A DNA stretch of 64,000 nt from Phoenix dactylifera (Eukaryota; Streptophyta; Magnoliopsida; Arecales; Arecaceae): NCBI RefSeq assembly GCF_009389715.1, contig NC_052392.1:39289668-39353667 (forward strand), given 5' to 3'. How positions within the stretch are numbered: the stretch's first letter is position 1; each line of letters starts with the position of its first letter. Below the pieces are notes generated by a model, which ran no database searches, was not told the DNA's origin, and saw only the letters and a list, made by a program, of their open reading frames with translations. Both the position numbers and the translations under genes were made by a program. Of the stretch, positions 35,441-47,467 are shown one piece after another.

Positions 35441-38368
35441 GGCAAACTAGTTGGTGAGGACAATATGATCAACTCTGCGTTCTTCCATAATTTATCTTTC
35501 ACTGTGTGGTGCAATGCATCAAGCTAGGGAGAAAGGTGTAAGAGAATATGTTGCTTTCCTTCTTCTTCACTGGAGCTCCTTTGCGGTTATCCCAAAAACG
35601 GTGAAACTTCTCTCTAGGCCGTAGCTTATTTCATTTTTCCGAGAATAAAGGGAAAAAAAAAAGTTGTGCCAACTTTAAGGGGAACAAGGACCAGGAGAAG
35701 AATGTACTGAATTGCAAGGGGGTTCACGACTCTTTTATGTGACATTGCTACTTGGAAGAGAAGTGGAAGATGGAATTGAGTGTTTACCAAGTTAAGCATG
35801 CCTTCATAAGTTCTCATAGTTTACAGCTTTAACAAGATCTCAAAATGAATTAATATCCTCTATCTTTCTCTCCCTTTTTTTTTATTTATCCTTCTGTCCT
35901 TCAGAAGCATCTTTAAGGATGCAGGCTACGCAAAGAACATATCCTACGAAGAAATGAAAAGACTGAATTGGAGCGACGTCGTTGATTCAAAGAGAAACAT
36001 TGGTGGCCTATAAAAGCTCTCAAAAAAGCGTGGCAAAACTGATCTGACCAGACCTTGTTTGGCCAAGGTCTGGTTCAGGTGTTTACAGTCCTGATTGGGT
36101 TTGAGTAGATTTTTTTAACCCAAGAAATAAACGGACCGGTTGTGTTTTGGAGCTTGCATGGACAAAGGTTAGTGTTGCTTTCTTATGTTTTCTCCTAAAA
36201 AAACTTTTTTTCCACTATATTTTGTCTTGTTCAAGAAATTAAAATTATTGAGTTTTTTAATAAGCTTATTCATGCCAAAAATTCTAAACTTTTTTGAGAT
36301 ATTTATTTTTATCCTAAACTTCAATTTGTTGTAATCAAATCATTCAAATATTGCAATTACTTTCCTGAATGTCACTTCCATCTGACAGTTCACTTACAAA
36401 CTTCTAAGTTAGTATAAAAAAGGAATACTCAATAACTTCTTGCTCTTAAATTTTCAAGGCTATCCCTCTCTTGTTAGCTCCAGCATAATGCATGGGTTTT
36501 GCATCATCTCTCTTTTCCTGAAGAGACAATCTATTGGACTATTAGGAAGCCTAAACTGATTCTATTGTTAATATTTTAGAAAGTTGCTTTCCATATGTTT
36601 TGCTCCCAGAAACTCTGAAAATGCTAAAACATCCCTATATTGGCTCAGTTTAGGTGATCCTGTTTTCCTTATAAATAGAAGTATGTACTAAATCAGAGCA
36701 TGTTTTCCTCAAAAATTTATTCACTAATTTGATATGGATAATATATAAAGATGACGAGGATGGGTATTAGATCGTCCACCCCCTTCCCGGTCCTCGCATA
36801 TTAAAAATGTGGCTTAGTTGGAGATCAAAGGAACATCAAAGATCGGAATAATCTTCTCAATTAATTGGTCTTTTAAGTTTTATTATGAAGCTTGAAGACC
36901 ATTAAGAAAGATTTTGCAGGGTCTCCAGTCACCGACTGGGAAGGAGGAAAATGGGAAGTAAAAAATCTTGGCTAGAAGAGGGGGACAAGGGGAAAGAAGG
37001 AGTTGAAGGCAATCTTTTCCGCATCAGCCAATTCCATACTACATTAACGTCTATTATGTGTCGCATATGACCATTTTCATCACGGTCATCAAATAGAAGT
37101 AACTACAACATTTTGAAAGTTACATGACCTAATTGCAAAGAATTGAAGTTCAGGATAAAAATAAAAACTCCCAAAAAGTTCAGAGTCTTTGGCATAATTA
37201 TGCCTCTTCTATACTTGAATTTCACATGTTGGATTCTAGTGTCTAATAAGAGTATTTAGGGGTCTCCAAACATGAAAAAAAGAAAAGAAAAAGAAAATTA
37301 ATTTCCAAAGAAAAGAAAAAATTCTAGTTAAATCTAGAAAGTTTTATTCTATTTTTTTATCGACCTATGCCGCTTACATATCTTTACTTTTTTATTTTTT
37401 TCTCTTCAGACGTTTAGGATTAGCAAGAACAAAGGATTGTCCTGGTTTTATTGTCCTGGTTGGAGATCGTGCTAGCAAGCTTGGCGATTTGTAGTAAATT
37501 TTTAGTTCCTTATTTAGTTATAAATTTGTGACTTAGTAGTTTTCTAAATATTGCAATTTATGGGTCAGGCATTTATGTTTAAATATAGATGCTTTTAACG
37601 GATGTTGACTTTATTATTTGAATAAGATGCTGAATTTGGATATCTATATTTTGTTTGAAATAGATATGGAAGCTAAACGAAATGTTTGGCTTCATATTAC
37701 CATGGATTGTGTCCCTCGGCAGCATGGCCATATTATGTCCTAAATTTGGGGTGTAATATTTTATGATTTTTCCACCAACCAAATGACTTGTTGACCCACC
37801 TCCAAAAAAAAAAACAAAGATTAACCTAATAGCCCATAAAATCATAAATTAAATAAACAAATATTATAAATAATAAATTAAGAAGATATACATGGATAAT
37901 ACATTCTCATACCAAACGGCACCATAAAGTACTCTGGTGGTTAGGAGTAAATTGCGTTAATTCAAATCACAACTAGAAAATTAGTTTTATTTTTTTAGAA
38001 AAAAATTCAAGACCTTTCTCAGAAATAATCAAACCTATCATAAATGGAGGAGAGCCCTCTTTAAGACCGTTGAAATTCACCTAATAGGGTGTCACAACCT
38101 CCAAGAAACTTATCGTAAGTTTGCACCTGCAAGTTTTTTAATTTTGTTATTATCACCGTTTTCGTTCCTTACGAGGGACACCAAATTAAAGTAGGCGTAG
38201 CTCAGGACAAATCGGGCTTATATACATACATACATATCTAAAAGACGGGCTAGGCAAAAGTGACTCGAGCCAAAAAGGTCAGGTCCGACGAACTGACCTC
38301 GGATTTGGATACAGGGTCTCCCAAACTCAGGCCGGGCAAGGTCGTGCATTGGTCGAGTTTTCATCCAT
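35441..38368. other. Upstream region of the APS2-like gene and intergenic DNA
   Basis: The first few hundred bases presumably hold the minus-strand promoter; no convincing motif stands out. The rest is AT-rich with no recognised gene. 38100-38360 is more GC-rich decayed repeat text that I could not assign. Confidence 0.35.
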
Positions 38369-38608
38369 TTTTTTTATAATAAAGTGTGTAAATTATACTA
38401 TAGATAAATCTAATAAAACCAGAAAATAAAATATTTTAGAGTACCCAGAACAACTTTTCATTTTCAACCTACATAGTATTGTCGGAGTGACCGGCCATAT
38501 AAGTAACCATCCAATCCGCAGTTCTGTTGGCTTTTTAAAAAATATGCTTAGCTTGAAAGATTCCTCCATCTCTTGATATTATTCAGATATCTCAAAGCAA
38601 AGGTTAGG
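38369..38608 (-). mobile_element. Older 5'-truncated LINE tail next to the large LINE
   Basis: A short T-run at 38369-38376 is followed by decayed 3' LINE sequence. About 38560-38460 on the minus strand reads as KANRTADWMVTYMAGHS in decayed form, aligning with the RNase H end of the adjacent LINE. Homology runs to the T-run at 38609, where the younger LINE begins. Confidence 0.65.
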
Positions 38609-38650
38609 TTTTTTTTTTTTTTTTTTTTTTTTTTGCTGAAAGCGTGTATT

Positions 38651-41600
38651 TCATACAATACGTGTACGAATACATCCAAGAAAATCAAAATAAAGCAACT
38701 CGCGGAGCGCATGTGGCAGCTCCTCCTCCCCTGACCAAAGGGTGTACCCTGAGTGATGGGCCGCATGGGCCGCCACCCAGTCGGCTGCCCCATTGGCCTC
38801 TCTAAATACATGCTGAGCCTGAAAGGCTCTCACATCTCTCATCATACTCCCTATGTCGCGGATCAAGGGGTGGTCTGTACCATCACCCGTCGACCCCCTC
38901 CGAATCCATCCGATAACCGTGGTGGAGTCGCCCTCCAAAATGATCGACCTGGCCCGCAGGATCATCCTCGCATGGCGCACACCCGCCCAGGCTGCGCGAA
39001 GCTCTGCCTCCGGAACCGACGTGTCGAACAGCTGACAGCCACCTGCTGCAACTACCCTGGAGTGCGGGCCTCGTATAATAAAGCCAGCACCACCCCGCAT
39101 GCCACTGTCCAGCACCGACCCGTCAAAATTAACCTTGAGGAAACTCGGGGGTGGGGGCTCCCAGGTGAAAAACACCATCTGGTGGGCTGCCGAAGCAGAA
39201 GGGGGGCCCCAGGTATCCCGAGCTATCAAAGGTCTATCTGAAGAGGTGGTAGGTACAAACTCAGAAGCCTGAACACGAGCAAGCTCCGCAGCAAACCTCG
39301 GTGACACCCTGCGCTCACCGAGAGTACGAGCGTTTCTTGCCAGCCAAATCTGGTATGCTGTGCAAGTCGCTCTAATGGCCTCCTGACACGTCCACGAACT
39401 AGGTAGCCCCTGCCGTATCATATGAAGAAACTGTGGCCTGTCACTCCGGGCCTCCTGCGGGATCCCGGCCCACTGCCATGTCAATCTCGCCCATATACAC
39501 TGAAAGAGCACGTGGTCTGCCGACTCCACGGCCCCACACGTCCCACACTCTGCAGGGATCCCCCAACCACGCCTGCTCAGCGCTGCTCTCGTCGGAAGGC
39601 GATCCCAGAACACCTTCCATAAGAAGAGTGCTAAACGCGGGTGGAGACCATGCCTCCAGATCCATGTGCAATCCGGCCCCCTCTCCTGCTCTGACTGGAG
39701 GACACGGGAGAGGTCGCCTAGCCTGACTCTGGCCTGGCTCGATGTGCCCCATACCCGGACATCCCGCCCCCCACATCCTGGTAACGGAAGGGACCGGATC
39801 CTCGCTGCAAGATGTACCCCAAATAGCTGTCGAAGTCTAGCATCATCCCACTCTGCTCCACCTCCTGCCAAAAGGTCACTGACCCGTAGTCCCTCTACTA
39901 CCTCTACATCAACCATGGTCGGCCAACTCCTCAATGGCAAGGTGTCCACCCATGGCTCACTGGTCACATCAATGCTCCGCCCGTCGCCGATCAGCCATCT
40001 GGTGCTCGATAATGCAGTCGGTAGGTGTCTCCCAATCTCACGCCACATGAAAGAGACTCGGCGGCCCCTCCATGCCCCCTCTAGGCCCCCTCGGCCATAT
40101 CGGGCTACCATCACCTGACTCCAAAGGCTCTGTGGCTCAAGTAGGAACCGTACTGCATGCCGAGCGATGAGAGCCTCGCGCCTCTCCATCAGAGACTGCA
40201 CCCCGAGACCACCCTCACTAATAGGGCGGCAAACCTGCTCCCAAGCCACCAAATGCACTCCATGGCCCCACCGTGTGAGCCCCACAAGAAACTCCGAAGA
40301 AGACGCTCAATCCTCAACAGGGGCGTCTTTGGCATAACAGTGTTGGCCATGAGATACAAAGGTATGGATCCCAACACTGATCTAATCAAGGTCAATCTCC
40401 CCATCATGGATAGGGAAGATGCTCTCCATCCCTCAAGCCTGCTCTGTACCCGCTGCACCAGGCCCGAGCACTCTGCCACTCGCGGCCGCCGGCCACTGAT
40501 GGGAACTCCCAGGTAAGTCAGCGTCCCCTCCTGCTCAGATATCTGTAGAATCCCCCGGATCTCCTGACGAACCCTGGTCTCCGTACTGGGACTGAAAGTA
40601 ATAGCTGACTTCCGGAAATTCACTCTCTGGCCAGACGCCATGCAGTAGTCCGTCACCAACCTGCGGAGAACCCGTGCATCAGCCACTCGTGCCCTGGTCA
40701 AAAGAAGGCAATCATCAGCAAAAATTAAGTGGAAAAGGGGTCGGGCACCCGGTGCCGGACTATACGGCACCAGCTCCCGGCTAGCACAAACTCTCTGCAA
40801 AGCTCGTGACAAGATGTCAGCACAAATGATAAACAAATAAGGGGATAAAGGGCATCCCTGCCGTAGCCCCAATGTGGACTCGAAGAACAGTGAGGGCGTG
40901 CCATTGACCAAGAGAGAGAACTGTGGTCCCCGTACACACCCCATGACCCATCCAATCCACTGTCTGTGAAAACCATATGCCTCCAGCGCCTGCTCAAGGA
41001 AACTCCACCTGACCCTATCATAGGCCCTCTCCATGTCCAGCTTGATGGCCATCAAGCTGCGCCGCTTCGATGCTCTCTGAAGGTCCCACATCATCTCCTG
41101 AGCCAACAAAACATTGTGTGAGATATTTCTACCTGCTACAAACGCCCCCTGCTCCTGGCTAATGATGCCTGGCAAAAGGGGCTTCATCCTGCCCACCATT
41201 ATTCTTGCCACAACCTTATATAAAGTCGTACACAAACTAATGGGCCTAAACTGACTGGGCTCAACCGCATCCGAATGCTTCGGTATAAGCGTAACGAAAG
41301 TGGCCTTCCAATCCTTAGGCATAGCAGCCCGAGAAAAGAAACACTGGATAGCCTCCACCACACCTCGGCGGATAATGCCCCAGTACTGTCGAAAGAAAAA
41401 AGGTGGAAAACCATCGGGCCCTGGGGCCTTGTCTGCTGCCAGCGCCCAAACCGCCTCCTGCACCTCCTCCGCCAACACCGGTCGGATCAGGGATGCCCTC
41501 TCGACATCACCAATACCCGTCTCCACCCTCAGGGGGCGGTAACCATCACTGACCTCCTCATCCTCCGTCCATCTGGCACGGAAAAAATCAAATAAGGTCT

Positions 41601-42825
41601 GTCGGACCGCCTGCTCGCCCTCCACCCGGTGGCCCGACTCATCTCGTAAAGAGTGAATCATGCTCCGCTGCCTCCGAATAATCGTCGACCGATGGAAGAA
41701 ACTGGTATTGCGATCGCCCTCACTCACCCACTGCACTCGGGATTTCTGACGCCAGAAGATCTCATGCTGCCGTAGTAGGGAGTGGTGAGTCGCTAGCAAT
41801 CCCCGGAGGTTGGACATATCGTCCTCCGAGAGTACACCCCTCAGGTCCTCTTTCCTCTGCAGCTCCGCAATCGAGGACTCTACCCCCTCCACACGCCGAA
41901 ATATGTCGCCCACAACCACACGATTCCAGCGGCGGAGACGCCTCTTAGTCAACTCCAGTCGGCGCGACACCTGCTGCATGGCATCGCCACTTACCGGAGT
42001 ACGCCATGTGTCACGAACTACGTCCCACGACTGGGGGTACGATAGCCAAACCTTCTCAAAGCGGAAGGGGCTATGGTGGGTATGTGCCGATGAAGTGGAT
42101 AGAAGCAAGGGGCAATGGTCTGAAGCAATCCGGGGCAGATGCCTGACCCGGGAAGTAGGGAAACGGAGGACCCAATCAGGGGATGCAAGGGCCCTATCTA
42201 AACGCTCCCAGACTCTAGCGCTACCTAACTGGTTATTGCACCAGGTAAACTTTTGTCCGGAAAAACCTAGGTCAACCAGGCCGTTCCGCAATATAAAATC
42301 GCGAAACTCCCTCCTATCCATCCTATCTGTAAAGGCGGCACCCCCCCGCTTCTCATCCTCACCCTGAATACAATTAAAATCACCAACCATCACCATCGGG
42401 ACACCCTGGGTAGCAAGGTTGGTGATCTCCTGCCAGAGGACTCTCCGAGCCCTGTAATCTGTACTCGCGTACACACCACACAGCACCCACGGAGCCGCTC
42501 CCGGTTCTGATACTATCATGACTACTTGTTGGGGGCAATTGTGGAAGACATCAACTGTCATCACTCCTCGCCTCCAGAGGACCAAAATGCCCCCCGACAA
42601 CCCCCGAGAGTCAACTGCGTAGGTCTCCCAATCCCTCTCCAAACGTCGCCTCAAACGTCCAAGTCCCTCACCGGATAATCGGGTTTCGTATAGGAAACAG
42701 ATCTCCGGACAGTGAACCTGTACTAATCGCTTAAAGGATGACATGAAAGACGGCTTGGCCGCCCCCTGCAATTCCAAGCTAGAATCATCATGGGTCACAG
42801 TCCACGTAGTCGGCCTCTGACCCAT
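38651..42825 (-). pseudogene. LINE ORF2: endonuclease, reverse transcriptase, RNase H (two frameshifts)
   Basis: The frame 42825-40189 (878 codons) holds the AP-endonuclease (GDFN at 148-151, SDHCP at 235-239) and the reverse transcriptase (KLDMERAYD near 596, FADD at 702-705). The frame 40285-38651 (544 codons) holds the zinc-binding CGTCGAVESADHVLFQC (247-263) and RNase H with Asp 388, Glu 428, Asp 452 and Asp 502. One base is missing near 40264 (HGG-A versus HGVHLVAWEQ). Another is missing in a G-run near 42765, where the normal start MMILAWNCRG changes frame before AAKPSF. All catalytic residues I checked are present, so loss is recent. Confidence 0.88.
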
Positions 42826-44850
42826 CCTCCCCTAGGGTCACAGGGACAGCCACCGGCTCGACGCCCTGGCCGCCCCCCTCCTCCTCCCCCCCGTGTGCAG
42901 AGAGAGCAGCACTCATGACTGCTGCCCTAACACGCTGCACAACAGTGGGTAAGTCCGTACCCCCACCCAACAGTAGTGACTCGGCCTCCGCGGAAGGGGC
43001 GGAAAGACCCCCCGCCTCGTGTCCGCATGAGGCCGCATCCACTGGCTGACCCAAGTCTGAAGGCAGAGGCCCAAAACGGAAGACTGGAGTCGTCTTGCCG
43101 CCGGCCTGCTGGTCAGGCGCAATGTGGGCCCCCACCCCCATGTCAGACTGAGAGCGATCGCCCAACAGAAACTGGGCCTCCGGGCCCGCCCCGAGGAGCA
43201 CCCGTAGATCTCCCGTGCCCTGGGCGTGTGGGCCCTGGGCCCATGGGCCGCCCTCAGACCTCACAGGCAGGGCTGCCTGGCCCATCAGGTCCCGGGCCCG
43301 CTCCCCCACCGCTGGAGAAGCTCGCAGGCCCGGGGCTGAACGGGCACGCTGCGCGCCCCGTGCTGCGGGCGCGCCTCTGGTCGCACCCGCCGGCCTGCGA
43401 CCCCGGCGCCCCGTCCCCTGGGCCCGGGCGCGTTGGGCCGGCACCAGATCAGCCCGTTGGCCCACCGCGTGATGCGCGTGGGCCAGCGGGCCCATCATTC
43501 CCGGGCCCCGTTGCAGGCCCTGGGCCGCTGGCGGCCTGGGCCTCTTCTGTGACTGGGCCCGGGCCGCAGCTGATCCACCCGTCCCCGGATCAGCCCGCGG
43601 CAGTGCGAGCTCAGAGCTCATCCCCGAGTCAAGACTCGGTACCGAGTCTGTCGGCTCGAGCAGGTCGTCCCCGAGCCAGTCGGCCGGGTCGTCCTGAGGA
43701 AAAGCAGGCGGAGGAGCCAAAAGAAGCCCATCCCCCTCCGCCGCCGGTGGCGACCGGCGGCGCGCCAACTTGGCTGGCTTTTGCCAGCCCTCCGTGTCCG
43801 CCGGGGACACCGGAGCAGTCGGCGCAAGCTGCTGGTTCGCCGGAGATGGCGGTGGTCTCGAGGATGACCCAGCCCCAGGATCGGGTCCGGTCATCACCCC
43901 CGGCCGCGGCAGCAAATCACCCCGTGGGATCTTCTGCCGCGTAGCCACCATCCAGGGGCCGTAGACCGGCCCCTGGGCCTCCTCACCGCCACCCGGGGTC
44001 GGTGGATCCGCCATTCCCCCCATCTCCGTAGCCACCGGGGGCGCCTCCCTGTGTGCGCTGGACTCCGCCGGAAAACGGCACGCCGCTCCCACGTGCCCCA
44101 TCCGCCCACAGCGAGAGCAAATGGTCGGGACATTCTCGAAGACGAAGGGCTGCCACCGCACCTTCGTCTTCCCCTGTATCAGAACGCCGGGCCGCAGTGG
44201 TTCAGTGGTGTCGATCGCCACTTTTACTCGGGTGAAACCCATCGCCGCCTGCTGCTCAGTGACGCCGTCCACCGCTACCGGCTGGCCCGCCCGCGCCGCT
44301 ATATGAAGTATGGTCGAGGTCGACCAGTACTCCGGGGGCAACCGCGGCAACCGGAGCCACACCAAAGCCCTCTTCACCGTGTCGTCCCCAGGCTCGAAAT
44401 CAGGGACCCACGGGCTCATGGCGAGGAGTTGCCCCGCCACCACCCACGGCCCCTCACTGAGAGCCCGATCCCGGTCCTCCGTCGACCGGAATCTCAAAGC
44501 CAGGAAGTCGTCCGCAAGCGGGACGGCCACTACCTCCTTGAGCTTAGTGCGGGCGGCCACATCCTTGGCCACCCATTCCGCCGGCCAAAACTGCGGGCAA
44601 TCAGAGCCCGGCCCTCCCACAACTGCCGAGCCGCCTCAATCGGCTCCTCCGGAGGCCGCAAGACATCCGGGAAGCGTCGACTCAGGCGGTCCACTTCCTC
44701 GGCCGTGGGCCAATGGGTAACCCACGGCCCTGGCCTCGACCAGGCCGCAGGACGACCCCCCCGACCCGGTTGCTTACCGTTGCCTCTCGCCTCCTTCGTC
44801 TCCGTCGTGGCCGGCTGCTTCCCCTTCCGATCCATATTACGGCCGTCCAC
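42788..44850 (-). pseudogene. LINE ORF1, DUF4283 and zinc-knuckle protein (one frameshift)
   Basis: The first ATG at 44850 gives MDGRNMDRKGKQPATTETKE and an EEVDRLSRRFPDV...LWEGRALIARSFG stretch. Around 44590 the frame shifts by one base, and EWVAKDVAARTKLKEVVAVP continues in the long frame down to 42788. Next come an RNA-binding-like DUF4283 region (FRSTEDRDRALSEGPWVVAG, then WLRLPRLPPEYW), a CCHC knuckle (CSRCGRMGHVGAAC) and a 350-residue Pro/Ala/Gly-rich tail without clear folds. The frame before the shift point has no ATG, so the upstream start is preferred. The stop (in ATGA) overlaps the presumed ORF2 start. Confidence 0.8.
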
Positions 44851-45280
44851 CTGAAACAGAGGTCAATATAAGCAAGTAATAGCCAAGTTACCAAGTATCC
44901 CTCCCGGCTATGGCAGCCGTGAAGGTCTGCACTCTCAGGATACCGCAGGCCCGATCCCCTTAGGCGCCGGCGATCTCCCTCCTCCGCTCGGCCCCTTGAC
45001 CGACTTGCTGAGGGAGTCGGAACCGCTCAGTGGGATTCAGAGCCCCGGTCTCGCAACCCCAGCAGTCGAGTGGACCACGGCGACCTGCCGGAGCTAAGTT
45101 TCCCGGCCGATCGCCTCACGAACACCGCCGGTCAAACTAGCCGTTGGCTCTCCCGTCTCTGATTTTCCTTTTTCTCTTCTTTTGCAGAGAGGGTTCTACA
45201 ATTTTCTCCTGCTTAAAACAGCCTCCTCCCGACCCAGAGAAAGAAGGATTGGAAGATTGATCGCCGATCTCGAGATATTA

Positions 45281-46084
45281 TTGGTTAGAACTGTTCGATT
45301 GTGGACCATCCAATAAAAAGTCGCCACGTCATCCATTCTGATTTTTAAAAAAAATCCAGCAACTTTCGTCTGGGGACGAGGCTGGCAGCGGAGAGATGGG
45401 TTCAGGAGAAATTATTCTATGGACCGGGTCCAGGGGACCAATCTGAATGCCCCGGGGGGGTTAATATGGCGAGTAACTATTGGACTGGTCTACTGGACCT
45501 GGTCCATCCGACCACGCTACCCGCATGCTACCCGCAGTCACCATAACCTCGGTCCTCGTTGATCTCCGACAACGCTACGTTTGCCCAAATGCTGACAGCA
45601 AGCCTCGCATTGGCCTTCATCTGCGGCTGCAAACGTAGCTGAGTATGCAGTCAAAGTGTTTGATGATATGTTTCAGAAGGTAGCTTGTCTTTTCTAGCAA
45701 CATAATTTAGCACGCTTGCTGCTTTCTATTGGCTCAAAGATCCCATACTTAATCTTATCAATAAATCTTACGCACAGCACAGACGAGGAGCAAAGGAAGG
45801 AAAATAAGAGACCGCAATGAAGAATCAAGTTCTATAATCCCATGGTAGGCTCCATGCCATATAAAAGCTTTCACAAAAGGTTTTTTTTTGCATGCCAAAA
45901 TGAGACAAGAGAATTCAAGAGAGTTCAGGACAATAAGATTGCTTCTAAGTTTGACTACAAAACTTCCACAATCATGTACTTCCATCCTTTCTTTGTTCCT
46001 TCTTATCGATTTCTAATTTTTGTTACATGCATTTGTACATGAATTTTTACCAATTGACTCAAAAAATACTTCGATTGATTGTAG
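45281..46084. other. Spacer between the LINE and the PPR gene
   Basis: AT-rich at the right, mixed at the left. A short minus-strand-free patch near 45630-45690 reads AEYAVKVFDDMFQK on the plus strand, PPR-like but too short to call. No other gene was seen. Confidence 0.35.
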
Positions 46085-47467
46085 GTTTGGATCAAAAATT
46101 GCCATTCCCTCTACTTCCACCTCCTCCACTCCTCCCCTTCCCTCCACCACCTCCGCCACCTCCATGCCCGCCTCGTCCGCACCGGCCTCTACGCTAACGC
46201 CATCCTTTCCACCATGCTCCTCCTCGCCTACTCCCGCCGCTGTCGCCTCCTCCCCTCCGCCCTCTCCGTCTTCCTCCACATGCCTCGCCGCACCTCCTAC
46301 TCCTGGAATATCCTCATCACCGAGCTCGCCAGGTCTGGCCTTCCCCACAAATCCATGGACTTCTTCCTCAGAATGCAGTCTTCTAGCATACCGATTGATG
46401 AATTTACCCTTCCGCCTGTCCTGCGGTCTTGCGCCCTTTTGGACTCCTCTCCTGCCAGCATGTCAGTCCATGGCCTCTCGGTGAAGTTGGGTCTGGAGCG
46501 TAATCCTTATGTTGCCTCGGCGCTGGTCCTCTGCTACAGTGGTTTGTCTGAGATCTCTCTTGCACGAAGGCTGTTTGATGAAATGCCTGAAAGAGATGCA
46601 GTCCTGTGGACGTCGATGCTCTCCGTCTATGCGCAGAGCGGAGAGCCAGAGTCGGCTTTGGGGTTCTTCAGGGAGATGGTGAGTGAGGGAATTCAGCTGG
46701 ATGGGGTGGTCATGGTAAGCTTGCTATTGGCTTGCGGGCAACTAGGATGGCTAAGGCACGGGAGGAGTGTGCACGGGTGCTGCGTTCGGAGGTGCTTGGG
46801 GCTCCCTTTGAGTTTAGGGAATGCTCTCACAGACATGTATGTTAAATGTGGTGCATTTGGCTATGCCGAGATGGTGTTTCGTATGATGCCGGATAGAGAT
46901 GTGATCTCGTGGAGTGCTTTGATATTGGGTCATGGGTTGAATGGGCATGCCAGTGCTGCTCTGAAGCTTTTTGAGGAGATGAGCGCGGAAGGGATACAGC
47001 CGAACTCTGTTACCTTTCTCGGGGTGTTGTCGGCATGCGCGCACGCAGGCATGGTGGAAAAGGCCTGGGCTTTCTTTGATAGGATGAAGCAATGTGGAAC
47101 TGAACCAGAGTTGAAACACTATGCTTGCATGGCTGATGCATTGGGAAGAGCAGGGCAATTGGCGGAGGCTGAGAGGTTCATAGAGGAAATGCCTATGGTG
47201 CCTGATGAGGCTGTATTGGGAGCCTTATTGGCAGGTTGCCGAATGCACGGCAATGTGGAGTTGGGGGAAAGAGTTTCTTGGAGATTAATGGAAATGAGTC
47301 CAAGCAAGAGCGGTTACTACATGAGTTTAGCAAACATGTATGCGGATGCTGGTAGATTTATCGATGCAGAGATAGTGAGGGAATTCATGAAGCAGAAGAA
47401 TGTGGGTAAGCTGCCTGGGTGTAGCTTACTTGAATTGGATCCTCCATCATCGTCACCATTAGAGTAG
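46085..47467 (+). CDS. Pentatricopeptide-repeat protein, PLS type with E motif
   Basis: The first in-frame ATG is at 46214 and gives 417 residues, but the frame is open from 46085, and the extra 43 codons are clear PPR sequence (HLRHLHARLVRTGLYANAIL), so the true N-terminus lies upstream, perhaps spliced at an AG ending at 46084. Repeats run with the usual hooks: ARRLFDEMPERDAVLWTSML (117-136), EMVFRMMPDRDVISWSALI, GIQPNSVTFLGVLSACAHAG (260-279). From about 335 an E motif follows (GALLAGCRMHGNVELGERV...MSLANMYADAGRF, PGCSLLEL). No DYW domain is present. Such proteins bind organelle RNA, often for C-to-U editing. No intron is seen in the repeats, as is normal for the family. Confidence 0.85.
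   Translation, partial: VWIKNCHSLYFHLLHSSPSLHHLRHLHARLVRTGLYANAILSTMLLLAYSRRCRLLPSALSVFLHMPRRTSYSWNILITELARSGLPHKSMDFFLRMQSSSIPIDEFTLPPVLRSCALLDSSPASMSVHGLSVKLGLERNPYVASALVLCYSGLSEISLARRLFDEMPERDAVLWTSMLSVYAQSGEPESALGFFREMVSEGIQLDGVVMVSLLLACGQLGWLRHGRSVHGCCVRRCLGLPLSLGNALTDMYVKCGAFGYAEMVFRMMPDRDVISWSALILGHGLNGHASAALKLFEEMSAEGIQPNSVTFLGVLSACAHAGMVEKAWAFFDRMKQCGTEPELKHYACMADALGRAGQLAEAERFIEEMPMVPDEAVLGALLAGCRMHGNVELGERVSWRLMEMSPSKSGYYMSLANMYADAGRFIDAEIVREFMKQKNVGKLPGCSLLELDPPSSSPLE

Larger units (their letters stand above)
38609..45280 (-). mobile_element. Nearly full-length L1-type LINE with RNase H
   Basis: A 26-base T-run at 38609-38634 is the poly-A tail. Above it lie a 16-bp 3' untranslated region, ORF2 (about 42825-38651), ORF1 (about 44850-42788) and a GC-rich 5' region to roughly 45280. 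ORF1 carries a DUF4283-like and zinc-knuckle nucleic-acid-binding protein; ORF2 carries endonuclease, reverse transcriptase, zinc-binding and RNase H domains, typical of plant L1 elements with RNase H. The whole unit is far richer in GC than the host DNA. Each ORF is broken by single-base shifts: one in ORF1 and two in ORF2. The 5' end and target duplication could not be fixed. Shorter copies lie at 22038 and 27075. Confidence 0.88.

Noticed and set aside
42976-43944. A 322-codon plus-strand frame opposite LINE ORF1
   Set aside because: Low-complexity Pro/Gly-rich text in a GC-rich region where stops are rare on all frames; it mirrors ORF1 and has no family match.
45268-45290. Possible target duplication of the large LINE (GGTTAG or GATATTATT shared with 38570-38608)
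   Set aside because: Six to nine bases only, and the longer match is not next to the poly-A run; likely chance.
45620-45700. PPR-like AEYAVKVFDDM string upstream of the PPR gene
   Set aside because: Too short, surrounded by stops, and not joined in frame to the gene.
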